From: Shewanella sp. VB17
GTDB lineage: Bacteria; Pseudomonadota; Gammaproteobacteria; Enterobacterales; Shewanellaceae
DNA: 64,000 nt
Direction of reading: 5' to 3'
Assembly (NCBI RefSeq): GCF_013248905.1
Contig: NZ_JABRVS010000001.1
Coordinates: 248,001 to 312,000 of the forward strand
The notes below the pieces were generated by a model, which saw only the letters and a list, made by a program, of their open reading frames with translations, had not been told where the DNA came from and did not search any database. Positions 34,408 to 43,163 of the stretch are shown piece by piece. Every line of letters starts with the position of its first letter. Position 1 is the stretch's first letter. A program made the translations under genes and the position numbers.

Positions 34408-35442
34408 TTATAAACTAAATACATCTGAAAAATTTTCCGATGTTATGTGACAAAGCCCTGAAAAGATAGACATACCATTACAAGCATTTTCGAATTTTGC
34501 CTTAGCGGTATCACCACGCTTCACTTTCATTGCGACGTCTTTATCGAGAGAAATCCAGGAATATTTAGGTTTAATGCCATGTTCAGCATTATTGATAGCT
34601 TCACCCGTTCCATATCCATGTGTTTCTATTTCATAACCTCCATTTAAATCGGCTACTTTTTCATGAGTAGTAAAACTCACTGTCCAACCAGGTTGTACAC
34701 CTTGGTTACTTCCCATGTCCACTTTGACCATGGAACCAGCATCACATTGACGCATTTCAATTACTGCTCCTCTTGGTGCAAATAAATTCTTCAAAACATC
34801 ACTTCTCTCAACAGCATGCTTAGCTGCCTTAGCAATCATCCCCTCAATCTCTGTTTGTGGGATCAAACAACGCGAATCGCGAGTCTCAACACTTAAAGAA
34901 TCATCGCCTTTGAACTGAATTCTTTTTAGTGTTTGCATACTTGGTAAAGAAATTGCGCGAGTGCTTGCTTCGACTTCAGCGTTAAAACGACAAGATGCAG
35001 GTATTGAATAAAATACGCCATCTTCTGTCCAGCTACGAGCTTCGCTAAAATTTCGAGTAAAGTTTGCGAGACCTATATCGGTATAAATGGCAAAATCAGC
35101 AATAGGAACCCCATCCTCACTAAAGCGACCACTTGCTTCAGTTATCTGAATTTCAGTTTTTAATTTGCTAACTAAACTTCGATCAACAATCTTTGAGCCA
35201 GCATTGCTTATTTGCTTAGCTAACGCCTGAAACAGTGATGCACCAACACGCTCAGATAACGTATTATTGAATTTCATTTCAGGCTCAAAAATTACCACCT
35301 TAGTATTGGCTGAACCTTTAACTGGATGGCTGCTCATCGGAATTTCAACTCGCGTTGACGATGGGCAAACATTCGTCACCGTTGATTGGCAACCAGTAAT
35401 AACCCCTAGAGTCGCTAGCGTAGCAAGTGTTTTCTTTAACAT
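34408..35442 (-). CDS. Lipoprotein of unknown function, CsgG/FlgT-like features
   Basis: A 344-residue lipoprotein from ATG 35440-35442; lipobox ITGC (Cys18, then Gln). Residues about 45-230 have a CsgG-like layout (TKVVIFEPEMKF, then GASLFQALAKQIS, IVDRSLVSKLKTE and DFAIYTDIGLANFTRNF). Near the C-terminus KVDMGSNQGVQPGWTVSF resembles the FlgT C-terminal motif. Both similarities are from memory and weak. It is in tight series with two LPP20-like lipoprotein genes, so the products probably form one envelope complex. Confidence 0.65.
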   Translation of the reverse strand: MLKKTLATLATLGVITGCQSTVTNVCPSSTRVEIPMSSHPVKGSANTKVVIFEPEMKFNNTLSERVGASLFQALAKQISNAGSKIVDRSLVSKLKTEIQITEASGRFSEDGVPIADFAIYTDIGLANFTRNFSEARSWTEDGVFYSIPASCRFNAEVEASTRAISLPSMQTLKRIQFKGDDSLSVETRDSRCLIPQTEIEGMIAKAAKHAVERSDVLKNLFAPRGAVIEMRQCDAGSMVKVDMGSNQGVQPGWTVSFTTHEKVADLNGGYEIETHGYGTGEAINNAEHGIKPKYSWISLDKDVAMKVKRGDTAKAKFENACNGMSIFSGLCHITSENFSDVFSL

Positions 35443-35462
35443 ATATATATCCATATTAATAT

Positions 35463-36437
35463 TTAAAAATCAAACCCTAAGGCTTTCCAAAAATTCTGTT
35501 TTGTTAATTTGGCTGAAAAACTGCGTGATGCTCCTTCTCGAGCACGTTCAAAGCTAGTGACAGAATTAGCATTAGCAATTATTTCATTACTTGCCACCAC
35601 TAAGTTCTTTTTATCTTTCATGATAATGTTCACGTTTGCCGTAGAGACAAAAATATCGGCAATATGGCGATTATTCCAATGAGTGTCTAATATTAAATTG
35701 TGGCTATAACCTCCGATTTTATAATCAACAACGGGTATGTTATATTTTGAAAAGTGATTGGTTAAGAAGCCTTTCATTAAGTCATCTTCACGCCCTGTTG
35801 ATATGCTAATAATGATCTGAGATTTAACTCGACTAACGCTAGACTTAAGTAATGGTAATGCGGTCTTGAGTTCACTGTTATTAGTCGTAGACACTGCTGA
35901 TAACATAGAATTTTTGATTGCTAACTCTTTTTCCAACTCTTTAACATTGCGATTTCTTAACCACCAAACTAATAAATCGGTATTAGCCAGTGCACCGAGT
36001 TCAAATTTTGCGCGTTGATCTATTTTATTAATATCTGAGACAAGCTGGGATATTAAGCTCGTTTTTAATACTTTAGCTTCAACATAATAAAGAGCACCAA
36101 CTTGTTCTGCCTTAGTGTATTCAACGCCGTTAAACACAAGATCCGAAGTCTTGGTATTAAGTTTAAAATCGTTGAACTCTTGGTAATGATCACCACCATT
36201 GATATTGTTAGCAATATTACGGTTCTGGCTACTTGAACTGACTTGAGTCCATAACCTTTGGTTTATAGCGCTTAATGCTTTCATTTTGGCATCAATAAGT
36301 GAATGTCCCTCCCCAACTGCCGTGATTGATTCAGAAGAGTTTGTGACCGGTGCCAACACCCAACCCGGTGTCTTGGTTGATTGACACCCTGCAAAGAGGG
36401 ACAACATTATGAATATTGACACATTTTTACTTAACAT
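35463..36437 (-). CDS. Lipoprotein with LPP20-like N-terminal region
   Basis: A 324-residue lipoprotein from ATG 36435-36437 with AAGGA six bases upstream; lipobox FAGC (Cys18, then Gln). The frame extends 14 codons upstream without family support. Residues 24-140 resemble LPP20 domains (PGWVLAP, ITAVGEGHSLIDAKMKALSAI, YYVEAKVLKTSL). The C-terminal 160 residues are unassigned and include QIIISISTGREDDLMKGFL. It lies 20 bp before the next lipoprotein gene. Confidence 0.7.
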   Translation of the reverse strand: MLSKNVSIFIMLSLFAGCQSTKTPGWVLAPVTNSSESITAVGEGHSLIDAKMKALSAINQRLWTQVSSSSQNRNIANNINGGDHYQEFNDFKLNTKTSDLVFNGVEYTKAEQVGALYYVEAKVLKTSLISQLVSDINKIDQRAKFELGALANTDLLVWWLRNRNVKELEKELAIKNSMLSAVSTTNNSELKTALPLLKSSVSRVKSQIIISISTGREDDLMKGFLTNHFSKYNIPVVDYKIGGYSHNLILDTHWNNRHIADIFVSTANVNIIMKDKKNLVVASNEIIANANSVTSFERAREGASRSFSAKLTKQNFWKALGFDF

Positions 36438-36546
36438 AAATATCCTTATTACACGCTGTAAGTGCAGGGTCACTGGCACTTATAGCCAGTAGACTCCATC
36501 AACTGACTTATTTTTCAGATAGGAAAAACAATAGAGAATCGTTCGC

Positions 36547-37194
36547 TTATAAGGACACCTTACTTCCTGCATAGGTTACTGTAAAATCCATTATTCCTTC
36601 CCGGTAAAGTGGAGACTTATAACTAAAATCAAGCGCATACTCTAGCGAATCGGCATGAATGAAATAGGTAATGGTTGGCATTATATCGTCACCCTTAGGG
36701 TTATTAAGGTAAAGATTTGCTATCTCTCCGCTATTAAGTGCCGCGATAGTAAAATTAACTTCTTTTTCCATCACTTTACTATGTTTAACTGGATTATAGG
36801 CTTTAATCCAATTGCTAGTTAATAGGTAGTATTCATTTTCTTCCTCATCGTTTAGGTTATTACCTCCCTGTAACTTGGAGCCTATTTTTTTAATGCTAAA
36901 ATCCGCCAAACCTTTAACCATTATTGGAGTACTATTTACGATATTTTTGGCTGCTTGTTCTGAATCCGAATTAACCACGTATATGGCTTCTGCTCTGCCA
37001 TTTTTATCTGGACTGATATAGAATGTATCGATAACACCAGAGTTAAATAGTTTACCCATGCTCGACATTTGTTCTTTCATGACAGTGTTAACCTGTTTCA
37101 TTTCTGCTTTATGTTTTATTTCCCCTTGAACAAGAAATGACTCAGCAAAAGTAACTGGACTGATGGTAAGAAGTATCAATGGTAATATTTTCAA
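36547..37194 (-). CDS. Exported protein of unknown function
   Basis: A 215-residue protein with a short signal peptide (MKILPLILLTISPVTFAES, cut after FA). The mature part appears to hold two similar halves: MSSMGKLFNSGVIDTFYISPD with AIYVVNSDSEQAAKNIVNS, and NFTIAALNSGEIANLYLNNP with TYFIHADSLEYALDFSYKS. This is an internal duplication, perhaps of a small ferredoxin-like (YCII/muconolactone-isomerase-like) fold. First gene of the envelope block, 109 bp upstream of the lipoprotein genes. No function assigned. Confidence 0.65.
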   Translation of the reverse strand: MKILPLILLTISPVTFAESFLVQGEIKHKAEMKQVNTVMKEQMSSMGKLFNSGVIDTFYISPDKNGRAEAIYVVNSDSEQAAKNIVNSTPIMVKGLADFSIKKIGSKLQGGNNLNDEEENEYYLLTSNWIKAYNPVKHSKVMEKEVNFTIAALNSGEIANLYLNNPKGDDIMPTITYFIHADSLEYALDFSYKSPLYREGIMDFTVTYAGSKVSL

Positions 37195-37320
37195 TTTATA
37201 TCCTTTATGTAATAAAATGCTTGATTATCAAGTGGTCTATGTTACAAAAAAGCGATAATATTACCTGAATACTTCACCTTTGTAACGTAGGGCACAACAA
37301 ATATCGGTAACTATTGAAAA

Positions 37321-37349
37321 GTATCGCAACAATATTTGAATGACCATAA
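37321..37349 (+). repeat. Direct repeat of the fadA 3' end (29 bp, one mismatch)
   Basis: Matches 32285-32313, the end of fadA including its TAA, with one C-to-T change. The bases before and after do not match. The two copies bracket the envelope block 32314-37320, as expected if that block was inserted at, or recombined into, the end of fadA. Confidence 0.85.
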
Positions 37350-37378
37350 CCCTCAATTTATTCAGCGTCCATAAAAGT

Positions 37379-37409
37379 GGGAGCCTTAATCAGGTTCTCA
37401 TTTTTTATT
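37379..37409 (+). terminator. Terminator-like hairpin, probably the former fadA terminator
   Basis: GGGAGCC paired with GGTTCTC (two G-U pairs), loop TTAATCA, then a T6 run on the plus strand. It lies 30 bp after the displaced fadA end, the spacing expected of the original terminator. Confidence 0.6.
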
Positions 37410-37512
37410 TATGACTCGTTGATGTCAACTCTCAAAAAGTTTTGAATCTCATTGTATTTCATGTATAAATAAACAATTCCTGCACAACGTCATCTTATGG
37501 GAAATTATTTAT

Positions 37513-37995
37513 ATGGATATTGATTTACTGAAACATAAACCTCACTTCATCACTCAAATAGCCAACTGGTACCACAATGAATGGGGTGTGATAAACCCAG
37601 ATCCAGAATTGAATAATCAAACCATAGCGACACTAGAAGTAAAATTAGCAGAATACTGTAATAGCGACAGATTACCCTTAATGCTAGTTGCAACTTGTGA
37701 TACAGAATTAATTGCAGCAGCCCAAATTCGATTTCAAGAAAACACTAACTACCCCGCTGACTCGCATTGGCTAGGTGGAGTGTATGTTTGTAAATCACAA
37801 CGCGGCAATGGGACAGCTCAATCCCTAATAGAGGTGATATCAGAAAAAGCCAAACTGTTAGGTGTACAAGAGTTATATTTACATACTGAAGTACTCTCGG
37901 GTGGTCTCTATAAAAAAATGGGCTGGTTACCTGTAGAAGAAATCTTATACTGTGGTATTAATGCGTTGATTATGAAAAAAAGACTCAATGAGTAA
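37513..37995 (+). CDS. GNAT-family N-acetyltransferase
   Basis: A 160-residue acetyl-CoA-dependent transferase. The acetyl-CoA loop reads VYVCKSQRGNGTAQSLIEVISEKA (about residues 94-117), preceded by LVATCDTELIAAAQIRF and HWLGGVYV and followed by LYLHTEVLSGGLYKKMGW. The substrate is not predictable. It is followed seven bases later by the YbaK-like gene, so the two may share a transcript. Confidence 0.9.
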   Translation: MDIDLLKHKPHFITQIANWYHNEWGVINPDPELNNQTIATLEVKLAEYCNSDRLPLMLVATCDTELIAAAQIRFQENTNYPADSHWLGGVYVCKSQRGNGTAQSLIEVISEKAKLLGVQELYLHTEVLSGGLYKKMGWLPVEEILYCGINALIMKKRLNE

Positions 37996-38001
37996 TACAA
38001 T

Positions 38002-38469
38002 ATGACACCTGCCATCTATAGCTTAAAACGTGCAAAACTAGACTATCACATTCATGAATATCAGCATGAAGCTAATAATGGTGCCTATGGGATTGAGGCT
38101 GCCACTAAGCTAAACCTAGATACTGCTGTAGTATTTAAAACCTTAATCGCTAAACTTGATAGTGAAAAACTGGTGGTTGCTATCATACCCGTAACCGAGA
38201 AATTAAATATGAAACTCCTCGCTAAAGCTGCATGCGTAAAGAAGGCTGCTATGGCATTAGCGCTGGAAGTTGAACGCTCTACCGGGTACGTTTTGGGCGG
38301 CGTAAGCCCTCTGGGTCAAAAACGTCCACTCGCTACCTATATTGACATATCTGCCCGATTACTTGAACAGATATATGTCAGTGGAGGTAAGCGAGGCTTA
38401 GATATCGAACTTGCCCCAGCGAGTCTGCAACAACTAACAAAAGCCAGCTTTGTACCTCTGACAGCATAG
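38002..38469 (+). CDS. ybaK: Cys-tRNA(Pro)/aminoacyl-tRNA deacylase, YbaK/EbsC family
   Basis: A 155-residue trans-editing protein that hydrolyses mischarged Cys-tRNA(Pro). Family marks: LDTAVVFKTLIAKLDSEKLVVAIIPVTEKLNMKLLAKAA with the conserved Lys, then GYVLGGVSPLGQKRPLATYID and SGGKRGLDIELAP. Length equals E. coli YbaK. It is the second gene of a pair with the GNAT gene; a perfect parS site lies 23 bp past its stop. Confidence 0.93.
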   Translation: MTPAIYSLKRAKLDYHIHEYQHEANNGAYGIEAATKLNLDTAVVFKTLIAKLDSEKLVVAIIPVTEKLNMKLLAKAACVKKAAMALALEVERSTGYVLGGVSPLGQKRPLATYIDISARLLEQIYVSGGKRGLDIELAPASLQQLTKASFVPLTA

Positions 38470-38491
38470 CGCTAAGGTTTCACCACAAACA

Positions 38492-38507
38492 TGTTCCACG
38501 TGGAACA
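38492..38507. promoter_or_regulatory. parS: parS site 1 (ParB-binding centromere)
   Basis: TGTTCCACGTGGAACA fits the bacterial parS consensus TGTTNCACGTGNAACA at every position and is palindromic for 18 bp. It lies in the ybaK-tusA gap. ParB is encoded at 14508-15398. Confidence 0.93.
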
Positions 38508-38602
38508 TAAAAAAGTCTTTGACCTTAACTTGGCAAGGATTAAAGGCTAGCGTAATATTAACCCTTAGTATTTGAAGTGAACTTGGCTATTAGGTAGAAC
38601 AT

Positions 38603-38848
38603 ATGAACGACCCATTTTCAGAAGCGCAACACCAACTTAATGCTATTGGGCTTAGATGTCCCGAACCGGTAATGATGCTGCGTAAATCAGTTCGTAAAAT
38701 AGCTCAAGGTGAAACATTATTGATTATTGCCGATGATCCTGCGACAACTCGCGATATTCCAAGCTTTTGCGAGTTTATGGAACATAAACTTATCGCCAGT
38801 AAAACTGAAACAACGCCATATCAATACTTGATTCAAAAAGGTTTATAG
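38603..38848 (+). CDS. tusA: Sulfur carrier protein TusA
   Basis: An 81-residue sulfurtransferase that takes persulfide sulfur from IscS and passes it along for tRNA 2-thiouridine synthesis. The active Cys is in the family motif LNAIGLRCPEPVMMLRKSVRKI (Cys19), and DDPATTRDIPSFCEFM follows as in E. coli TusA. A stand-alone gene between parS 1 and the MOSC gene. Confidence 0.96.
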   Translation: MNDPFSEAQHQLNAIGLRCPEPVMMLRKSVRKIAQGETLLIIADDPATTRDIPSFCEFMEHKLIASKTETTPYQYLIQKGL

Positions 38849-38899
38849 ACAGTCTTAATTCGCTTTTTATCCAATTAATATTAAAATTAAGGAAGCCCA

Positions 38900-39337
38900 A
38901 TGCCAAAACTTATCGCCATTGGTTTTAAGCCGATTAAAAAGGGTCCAATGACGCTTGTTGAAATGGCCCAAGTCACTCAAGCCGCTGGCGTAGAACATGA
39001 CTGCTTTGGTCGCCCGGGTAAACGACAAGTCACGGTTATGTCATTAGAACAATGGAATCTTGCCTGTGCCACAATCGATACACATCTCCCTTGGGTAACT
39101 CGACGCGCCAACTTGCTAATAGAAGGCCATATCTTCTCAGCTGCAGATAAAGGTAAACGACTACAGATTGGTGATTTAGCATTAGAGATCACTGGTGAAA
39201 CTGATCCCTGTAAGAAAATGGAGATAGCACAAGCTGGTTTAGAACAGGCACTCATTCCTGATTGGCGAGGCGGAGTGACATGTCGTGTACTGCATGATGC
39301 CAAAATCACCATTGGTGATGACATTAGCTTTTCATAG
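38900..39337 (+). CDS. MOSC-domain protein
   Basis: A 145-residue MOSC (molybdenum cofactor sulfurase C-terminal) domain protein. Marks are AAGVEHDCFGRPGKRQVTVMSLEQW and the conserved Cys in ITGETDPCKKMEIAQAGL. Such stand-alone bacterial domains (YiiM and relatives) handle molybdenum-cofactor-linked reductions of N-hydroxylated compounds. It follows tusA after 51 bp, and both are sulfur-related. Confidence 0.9.
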   Translation: MPKLIAIGFKPIKKGPMTLVEMAQVTQAAGVEHDCFGRPGKRQVTVMSLEQWNLACATIDTHLPWVTRRANLLIEGHIFSAADKGKRLQIGDLALEITGETDPCKKMEIAQAGLEQALIPDWRGGVTCRVLHDAKITIGDDISFS

Positions 39338-39647
39338 CCCTTCTCTAAAATCAACTCAATGCCGTTAACTCACGCAACGGCTAAGCTTTGCTTTATACAC
39401 CCTGTCACTTTCAATATGCTAAATTTAGCATGTCAGTAGTCACTGAATTTGTCCTAACTCTCATCATTAACAATATAGTCAATTCTGGTCCACCCCGCTC
39501 TATAGTTTAACCTTATGACTACACACTCTTTACTTTTATCAAACCAAGCATATGATAGATAGCTTAAAATCAATACTCACTTAAACCTTGCTCAAAAATC
39601 CAGTAAAAGGTAGCTCAACAAATAATAAGATAAGGATCGGGGACTAA
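39338..39647. other. Intergenic stretch upstream of the amidohydrolase
   Basis: A 310-bp gap that presumably holds the amidohydrolase promoter. I see no hairpin terminator, RNA gene or coding frame that I can support. Confidence 0.5.
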
Positions 39648-42600
39648 ATGTTACAACACAAATTAATACCACTATTTGCAATCATTACACTTATTTTTAA
39701 CTCATCTTCGTTTGCCGAAGAGACCGCAAATGATAAAAAATCAACATGGCAAGTAAACACCCCCACTAAAGCCCCTTTAGAGCAGATTAGCATTAATGTC
39801 ACTGAGGGTACCTGGATGAATGTCAGTGTCAGCCCAAATGATAAATATATTGTATTCGACATGTTAGGTGACATCTATCAAATACCAATAGAGGGCGGCC
39901 AAGCCAAAATACTTGCAGAGGGTATTGCTTGGCAAATGCAGCCTATTTACAGCCCAGATGGACAGTATATCGCTTTCACTTCAGATGAGGATGGTGGTGA
40001 CAATATCTGGATTATGAAGGCTGATGGTAGCAACCCAAGACCTGTCACTAAAGAAAAATTCAGACTATTAAACAGTCCAGCTTGGAGCCCTGACTCCCAA
40101 TATTTACTTGCCCGTAAACACTATACTGGTTCCCGCAGTTTAGGGGCTGGAGAGATCTGGATGTACCACGTTGGCGGCGGTGAAGGTGTAAAACTCACCA
40201 AACGTCCTAATGAGCAAAAAGATCTTGGTGAACCCGCCTACTCTCCTGATGGCCATTATATTTATTTCAGCCAAGATGCGACTCCGGGTAAAAGCTTTCA
40301 TTACTCCAAAGACTCAGTAAAGGGGATCTACAAAATAAAGCGATATGATACTCAAACCGGTGATATTGAATTATTGATTGAGGGTACTGGCGGAGCTATC
40401 CGTCCAACACCAAGCCCTGACGGTACTAAACTCGCCTATATTAAACGTGATGGGTTTCAATCATCTCTGTACTTGATGGATCTAAAGTCCGGAAAAAAAG
40501 AAAAGATATACGACAAGTTGGATAGAGATATGCAGGAAACTTGGGCTATCCATGGTGTCTATCCAAACATGAGTTGGACCAGTGACAATCAGGAAATTAT
40601 CTTCTGGGCTGGAGGTAAGATCAATAAACTAGACATTAAAACAAAAATAACTAAACATATCCCCTTCTCAATCAACACTCAGTTAGATGTGCAACCTGCA
40701 CTCCGCTTTACTCAAAACTTAGATAAGGATCAGTTTGATGTAAAGATGCTAAGAATGGCACAGGTATCACCTGACGGCAAACAGGTCGTCTACGAAGCTC
40801 TAGGAAAACTCTGGATTAAAGCCTTATCTAATAATAAGCATACTGATAAACACTCACGATTAACTAACCTAGATACTGATCTTAGAGAGTTATTCCCTCA
40901 ATGGTCCCGTGACGGTAAGAGCATAGTATTCACAACTTGGGATGACACGAAACAAGGCAGTGTACGCATAGCTAACATCAGAAATAATGACATAAAAATC
41001 TTAACTAAAGAACCAGGGAAATACGTAGAGCCAACCTTCTCACCTAACGGTTCATTTGTTGTTTACCGTAAGGTTAAGGGGGGACATATTACCCCAAGAA
41101 CTTGGTCACAAGAAACCGGATTATATCGGGTAAATGTAGAAAGTCAGGAAAATATTAAGATCACAGCTGATGGCTACCAACCTCAATTTGGTGCTGAGTC
41201 TGATCGTATCTATTTTATGCTTGAAGGTGAAACACCAGAGTTTGCCTCTATAAACCTAGATGGTTTGCAAAAACGAGTGCATTATACCAGCCAACATGCT
41301 ACCGAATTTCGCGTATCTCCTGATGGAAAACAGCTCGCCTTTGCTGAACGTTTTAAGGTTTGGGTTAGCCCTTTTGCTAAACATGGTGAAACCATCACTA
41401 TTGGCCCAAAAGCTAATAATCTACCCGTTACTCAATTAAGTACTCGTGCCGGTGAGAGTATTAGCTGGAACAATAATAGCGATCAACTTTACTGGACCCT
41501 AGGACCGGATCTATACCAAGCCGATGTAGACACTGCATATACAGTCAACATAGCTAATACCGATAACGTACTAGATAAAACAAAGAAAGCAGAGATAACT
41601 CAGCTTGGCTTTATTCAAAAAGCGGATGTTCCACGTGGAACAATAGCGTTTATGGGGGGGAATATCATCACAATGGAAGGTGATAAGGTCATTAAAAATG
41701 GTATCGTTATTGTCAAAGACAATCATATTCTTACCGTCGGTGATGAAAAAACAGAAATACCGAGTGATGCTCAAGTGATCGATATCAAAGGTAAGAGTTT
41801 AATGCCTGGATTATTCGATGCCCATGCTCATGGATCACAGGGAGAAACCGAAATCATTCCACAACAAAACTGGCAACTTTTCTCCAATCTCTCACTGGGT
41901 GTTACCAGTATTCATGATCCGTCTAACGATACAACCGAGATCTTTGCCGCTTCAGAGCAACAAAAAGCAGGCAAAATCACTGGACCACGTATTTTCTCAA
42001 CAGGTACTATTCTATATGGTGCAAATTCGCCAGGCTACACATCACACATTGACTCGTTGGATGATGCCAAGTTCCACCTACTACGTTTAAAAAAAGCGGG
42101 AGCATTCAGTGTCAAAAGTTATAACCAACCTCGTCGAGATCAAAGACAACAAGTAATAGCAGCAGCTCGAGAACTTGAAATGATGGTTGTACCTGAAGGT
42201 GGCAGTTTGCTACAACACAACCTAACAATGATCGCAGATGGCCACACAGGCATTGAACACTCACTACCTACTGCGGCTATTTATAATGATATTAAGCAGT
42301 TTTGGAGTCAAACTAAGGTTGGCTATACTCCAACATTAGTTGTTGCCTATGGTGGGATCTCAGGCGAAAACTATTGGTATGATAAAACCGATGTTTGGTC
42401 ACATCCCAGACTCTCAAAATATGTTCCAAGTGATCTACTGCAAGCGAGATCAATGCGTCGTCCAAAAGCACCGGATGCACATTATAATCATTTTAATGTG
42501 GCACGCATTGCTAACGAGATGAATGATCTTGGAGTAAAACCTAATATAGGTGCTCACGGTCAACGGGAAGGTTTAGCTGCCCATTGGGAAATGTGGATGT

Positions 42601-42881
42601 TTGCTCAGGGTGGCATGAGTAATCTAGACGTTCTCAAAACAGCGACAATTAATCCAGCAACACACTTCGGCATGGATCATCAACTAGGTTCAATCACACA
42701 AGGTAAACTCGCCGATATAATTGTCATTGATGGCAATCCACTTGAAGATATTCGCGTAACGGATCGTGTTATTTATACTATGGTCAATGGCAAATTATAC
42801 AATGCAGAAACCATGGATCAACTTAATGCTGATCCCAAAAATGGTAACGGTAAACGCAAACCGTTCTTTTTTGAACTTTAA
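39648..42881 (+). CDS. Exported amidohydrolase with TolB/WD40-like beta-propeller N-terminal part
   Basis: A 1077-residue protein with a signal peptide (residues 1-24, ending SSFAEET). Residues about 45-650 carry repeated PD40/TolB-type blades, each with a SPDG-like turn (PIYSPDGQYIAFTSDEDG, AWSPDSQYLLARK, VSPDGKQVVYEAL, RVSPDGKQLAFAE). Residues about 665-1060 are a metal-dependent amidohydrolase: LMPGLFDAHAHGS (HxH), GIEHSLPTA, IGAHGQREGLAAHWEMW and a closing GKLADIIVIDGNPLEDIRV. Probably periplasmic or secreted; the substrate is unknown. A perfect parS site lies inside the coding sequence at the linker between the two parts. Confidence 0.93.
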   Translation: MLQHKLIPLFAIITLIFNSSSFAEETANDKKSTWQVNTPTKAPLEQISINVTEGTWMNVSVSPNDKYIVFDMLGDIYQIPIEGGQAKILAEGIAWQMQPIYSPDGQYIAFTSDEDGGDNIWIMKADGSNPRPVTKEKFRLLNSPAWSPDSQYLLARKHYTGSRSLGAGEIWMYHVGGGEGVKLTKRPNEQKDLGEPAYSPDGHYIYFSQDATPGKSFHYSKDSVKGIYKIKRYDTQTGDIELLIEGTGGAIRPTPSPDGTKLAYIKRDGFQSSLYLMDLKSGKKEKIYDKLDRDMQETWAIHGVYPNMSWTSDNQEIIFWAGGKINKLDIKTKITKHIPFSINTQLDVQPALRFTQNLDKDQFDVKMLRMAQVSPDGKQVVYEALGKLWIKALSNNKHTDKHSRLTNLDTDLRELFPQWSRDGKSIVFTTWDDTKQGSVRIANIRNNDIKILTKEPGKYVEPTFSPNGSFVVYRKVKGGHITPRTWSQETGLYRVNVESQENIKITADGYQPQFGAESDRIYFMLEGETPEFASINLDGLQKRVHYTSQHATEFRVSPDGKQLAFAERFKVWVSPFAKHGETITIGPKANNLPVTQLSTRAGESISWNNNSDQLYWTLGPDLYQADVDTAYTVNIANTDNVLDKTKKAEITQLGFIQKADVPRGTIAFMGGNIITMEGDKVIKNGIVIVKDNHILTVGDEKTEIPSDAQVIDIKGKSLMPGLFDAHAHGSQGETEIIPQQNWQLFSNLSLGVTSIHDPSNDTTEIFAASEQQKAGKITGPRIFSTGTILYGANSPGYTSHIDSLDDAKFHLLRLKKAGAFSVKSYNQPRRDQRQQVIAAARELEMMVVPEGGSLLQHNLTMIADGHTGIEHSLPTAAIYNDIKQFWSQTKVGYTPTLVVAYGGISGENYWYDKTDVWSHPRLSKYVPSDLLQARSMRRPKAPDAHYNHFNVARIANEMNDLGVKPNIGAHGQREGLAAHWEMWMFAQGGMSNLDVLKTATINPATHFGMDHQLGSITQGKLADIIVIDGNPLEDIRVTDRVIYTMVNGKLYNAETMDQLNADPKNGNGKRKPFFFEL
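41627..41642. promoter_or_regulatory. parS: parS site 2, inside the amidohydrolase gene
   Basis: TGTTCCACGTGGAACA, identical to site 1, encodes the residues DVPRGT at the start of the amidohydrolase domain, a segment that tolerates this codon choice. Confidence 0.9.
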
Positions 42882-43163
42882 AGTCAGTTTGAAATTTTAC
42901 AATCTGGCTAACTTTACTGCCAAAAAATAATTTCATGAAAAATTAAAATTGAATAAAAAATAAGAGAAAAAAAGTGTTCCACGTGGAACACTCTTTTATT
43001 TTTACAATATAAAAATACAAATTGGTGTTAAAGTTAATTCTTCAACCCATTCAGTCTAAGCACAATTACAAGCAGGTAAATTTTTAGTGTGAGAGACGAT
43101 GCCCGCCTTCGACTCACTGAATAAAGCTAATCTTAGATTAACCTTAATAGCAACTCACTACAT
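42882..43163. other. Intergenic stretch between amidohydrolase and tag, with parS 3
   Basis: A 282-bp gap between convergent genes. It holds the parS palindrome at 42975-42990 followed by a T-rich run, so the same hairpin could also help terminate the amidohydrolase transcript. Nothing else was recognised. Confidence 0.6.
42975..42990. promoter_or_regulatory. parS: parS site 3
   Basis: TGTTCCACGTGGAACA, identical to sites 1 and 2; the palindrome extends to 20 bp (42973-42992), followed by a T-rich run. Confidence 0.93.

Larger units (their letters stand above)
37195..37512. other. Intergenic stretch holding a fadA 3'-end copy and a terminator
   Basis: This 318-bp gap lies between the envelope block and a GNAT gene. 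It contains a near-exact copy of the last 29 bp of fadA (37321-37349) and a terminator-like hairpin (37379-37409). No coding frame was found. Confidence 0.7.
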
